This document shows, one piece after another, positions 5,565 to 6,652 of a stretch of DNA of 6,652 nucleotides (its first letter is position 1; each line of letters begins with the position of its first letter). The position numbers and the translations under genes were made by a program. The notes under the pieces were generated by a model. It worked only from the letters and a program-made list of their open reading frames with translations. It was not told the DNA's origin and made no database searches. Source of the stretch: Spirochaetota bacterium (lineage in GTDB: Bacteria; Spirochaetota; JAGLSM01); contig JAGLSM010000118.1 in the NCBI GenBank assembly GCA_023135745.1, positions 1 to 6,652 of the forward strand. Direction: 5' to 3'.

Positions 5565-6652
5565 TTACATCTCCATCTTCACATAGACTTTGAAGTTGAA
5601 TCCGGGCATTGGGTAGCCTTCGAAAAACTGGTAGTTTTTGTTCAGGATATTGTTAAATGCTGCTCCCATACGGTATGTTTCACTGAGGTATAAATTTACT
5701 CCCATGTTCAGCAGAAATACATCGCTGAGTTTAGTGGAGTTAGCCGTACTTGTATAGTAGACATCCATGTAGTCGATACTCGTTGAAATTACGGCTTTGC
5801 TTATTTTAATGTCAGCGCTTGCATTGACCTTGTGGAGCGGAGTGTATGGAAGTCTGGATAGACCGGCCTTGCCGTCATTGACAAGTTCGGTTGGATTATA
5901 GGTGTACGCAAGTTTTAGTGCAACAGGATCAAGGGAGAGCGCGGCAGTAAGCTCTAAACCGCCTATTTTTACATTATCTTTGTTTACTGGTTGTCGTTTG
6001 CCTAGTGCAATATTATCATCCCAGATTATCATATCTTTTATTTCATAGTAGAAAAAGGCTGTCTTAATTTGAAAGTTTTTTCCGAATTTCCTGGACAGGA
6101 TGATATCTGTGTATATTCCTTTTTCACTTACTAGATCTGGATTTCCAACATTGCCATACGAGTCTTCAGGATAGTAGAGGTCATTAATCGTCGGATTTTT
6201 TATTGAGGTTGAGATATTTGCTTTAAGATTTATTTTTCCCGGCAATTTTGCTATGATGCCGCCTTTGATACTGAATGTATTATCCTGATCGGAGTTAATA
6301 TCATACCTCATTGAAGACAGGAGAGAGAAGTCTTTATTGATCCTCAGGTGTAGATCTCCTAAAAAACCTGTGCCCATGTTTTTTGCTTCAAAGGTGCTGT
6401 TATAAATCCGGTCGTATTGGTTTTCAAGTCCTGCTTGTATATGAAGCCGTTTATTTGTTGGGTTTTCAATTAAAGCATAGATTGTAGAGATTTGTTTTGA
6501 GTTTAAGGATGATCCGGAAGACCAGATGTATTCAAGAGCATGATGAGAGACTTTTAAACCTGTCCGTAGTTTGTAGTTATTGTCAAACTTATGGATGAAT
6601 TTTGTTTGGATGCTTGTAAGATCATCTTTTTGTCTTCCAGATAGATCAAAAG
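5565..6652 (-). CDS. TonB-dependent outer-membrane receptor, C-terminal part (5' end beyond window)
   Basis: The frame is open from the window edge to the TAA at 5565-5567, giving 361 residues of C-terminal beta-barrel. The start, signal peptide, TonB box and plug domain lie outside the window. Such receptors import scarce ligands (B12, siderophores, oligosaccharides) across the outer membrane using TonB energy. Evidence is the alternating polar/hydrophobic strands, the receptor motif NPTINDLYYPEDSYGNVGNP followed by DLVSEKG, a strand FQIKTAFFYYEIKDMI, and the ending FNNILNKNYQFFEGYPMPGFNFKVYVKMEM, close to the NLFDKxY...GYPMPGRxF ending of BtuB/CirA-type receptors. The last residue is Met, where most barrels end in an aromatic residue. 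An internal Met at 6375-6377 is not the start, because receptor-like sequence continues upstream of it. The ligand cannot be told from this part. A BtuB-like (cobalamin) role is only suggested by the ending. Confidence 0.88.
   Translation of the reverse strand, partial: FDLSGRQKDDLTSIQTKFIHKFDNNYKLRTGLKVSHHALEYIWSSGSSLNSKQISTIYALIENPTNKRLHIQAGLENQYDRIYNSTFEAKNMGTGFLGDLHLRINKDFSLLSSMRYDINSDQDNTFSIKGGIIAKLPGKINLKANISTSIKNPTINDLYYPEDSYGNVGNPDLVSEKGIYTDIILSRKFGKNFQIKTAFFYYEIKDMIIWDDNIALGKRQPVNKDNVKIGGLELTAALSLDPVALKLAYTYNPTELVNDGKAGLSRLPYTPLHKVNASADIKISKAVISTSIDYMDVYYTSTANSTKLSDVFLLNMGVNLYLSETYRMGAAFNNILNKNYQFFEGYPMPGFNFKVYVKMEM

Noticed and set aside
5404..5586. 60-residue plus-strand open frame
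   Set aside because: It crosses the right arm of the repeat and the 5521-5552 hairpin and overlaps the receptor gene end. It looks like a chance frame.
6375..6377. Internal ATG as start of the TonB-dependent receptor
   Set aside because: The same frame is open to the window edge with barrel-like sequence, and a 270-residue protein would lack the plug domain and signal peptide.

Overview
The window is AT-rich bacterial DNA, and every convincing gene lies on the minus strand. Read in the direction of transcription, from high to low coordinates, the order is: the C-terminal part of a TonB-dependent outer-membrane receptor (cut by the window edge), a 399-bp intergenic region, xylF, xylG, xylH, a 113-bp gap, lgt, and yidD overlapping lgt. 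A TonB-dependent receptor implies a diderm (Gram-negative-type) cell. The low GC, the lipoprotein form of the sugar-binding protein and the many palindromic intergenic repeats fit an FCB-group or spirochaete-like lineage, often seen in environmental genomes. The sequence alone does not fix the phylum.

The middle of the window is a complete CUT2-type sugar ABC importer most like the D-xylose system. XylF is a lipid-anchored binding protein, XylG a double ATPase and XylH the permease. XylG and XylH overlap by 4 bp (ATGA). A 16-bp hairpin followed by a T-rich run sits between xylF and xylG. It probably makes the binding protein more abundant than the membrane complex. Several ligand-pocket positions of XylF differ from my recollection of E. 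coli XylF, so the sugar could be something other than xylose.

Downstream are two envelope-biogenesis genes. Lgt adds diacylglycerol to lipoprotein precursors such as the XylF encoded here. YidD is a small membrane-associated factor for protein insertion, and its start lies inside the last codons of lgt.

The gaps are rich in palindromic DNA that the genes do not explain. There is a nested inverted-repeat element of about 127 bp after yidD (19-145), an imperfect hairpin between xylH and lgt (1304-1329), a perfect 15-bp hairpin upstream of xylF (5249-5281), a 145-bp element with 28/29-bp terminal inverted repeats (5314-5458) and a perfect 13-bp hairpin just after the receptor gene (5521-5552). 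The hairpins at 59-89 and 5521-5552 share a core and may be two members of one dispersed family. I see no new enzyme system, CRISPR array, tRNA, rRNA or transposase. The repeat elements are the most unusual content.
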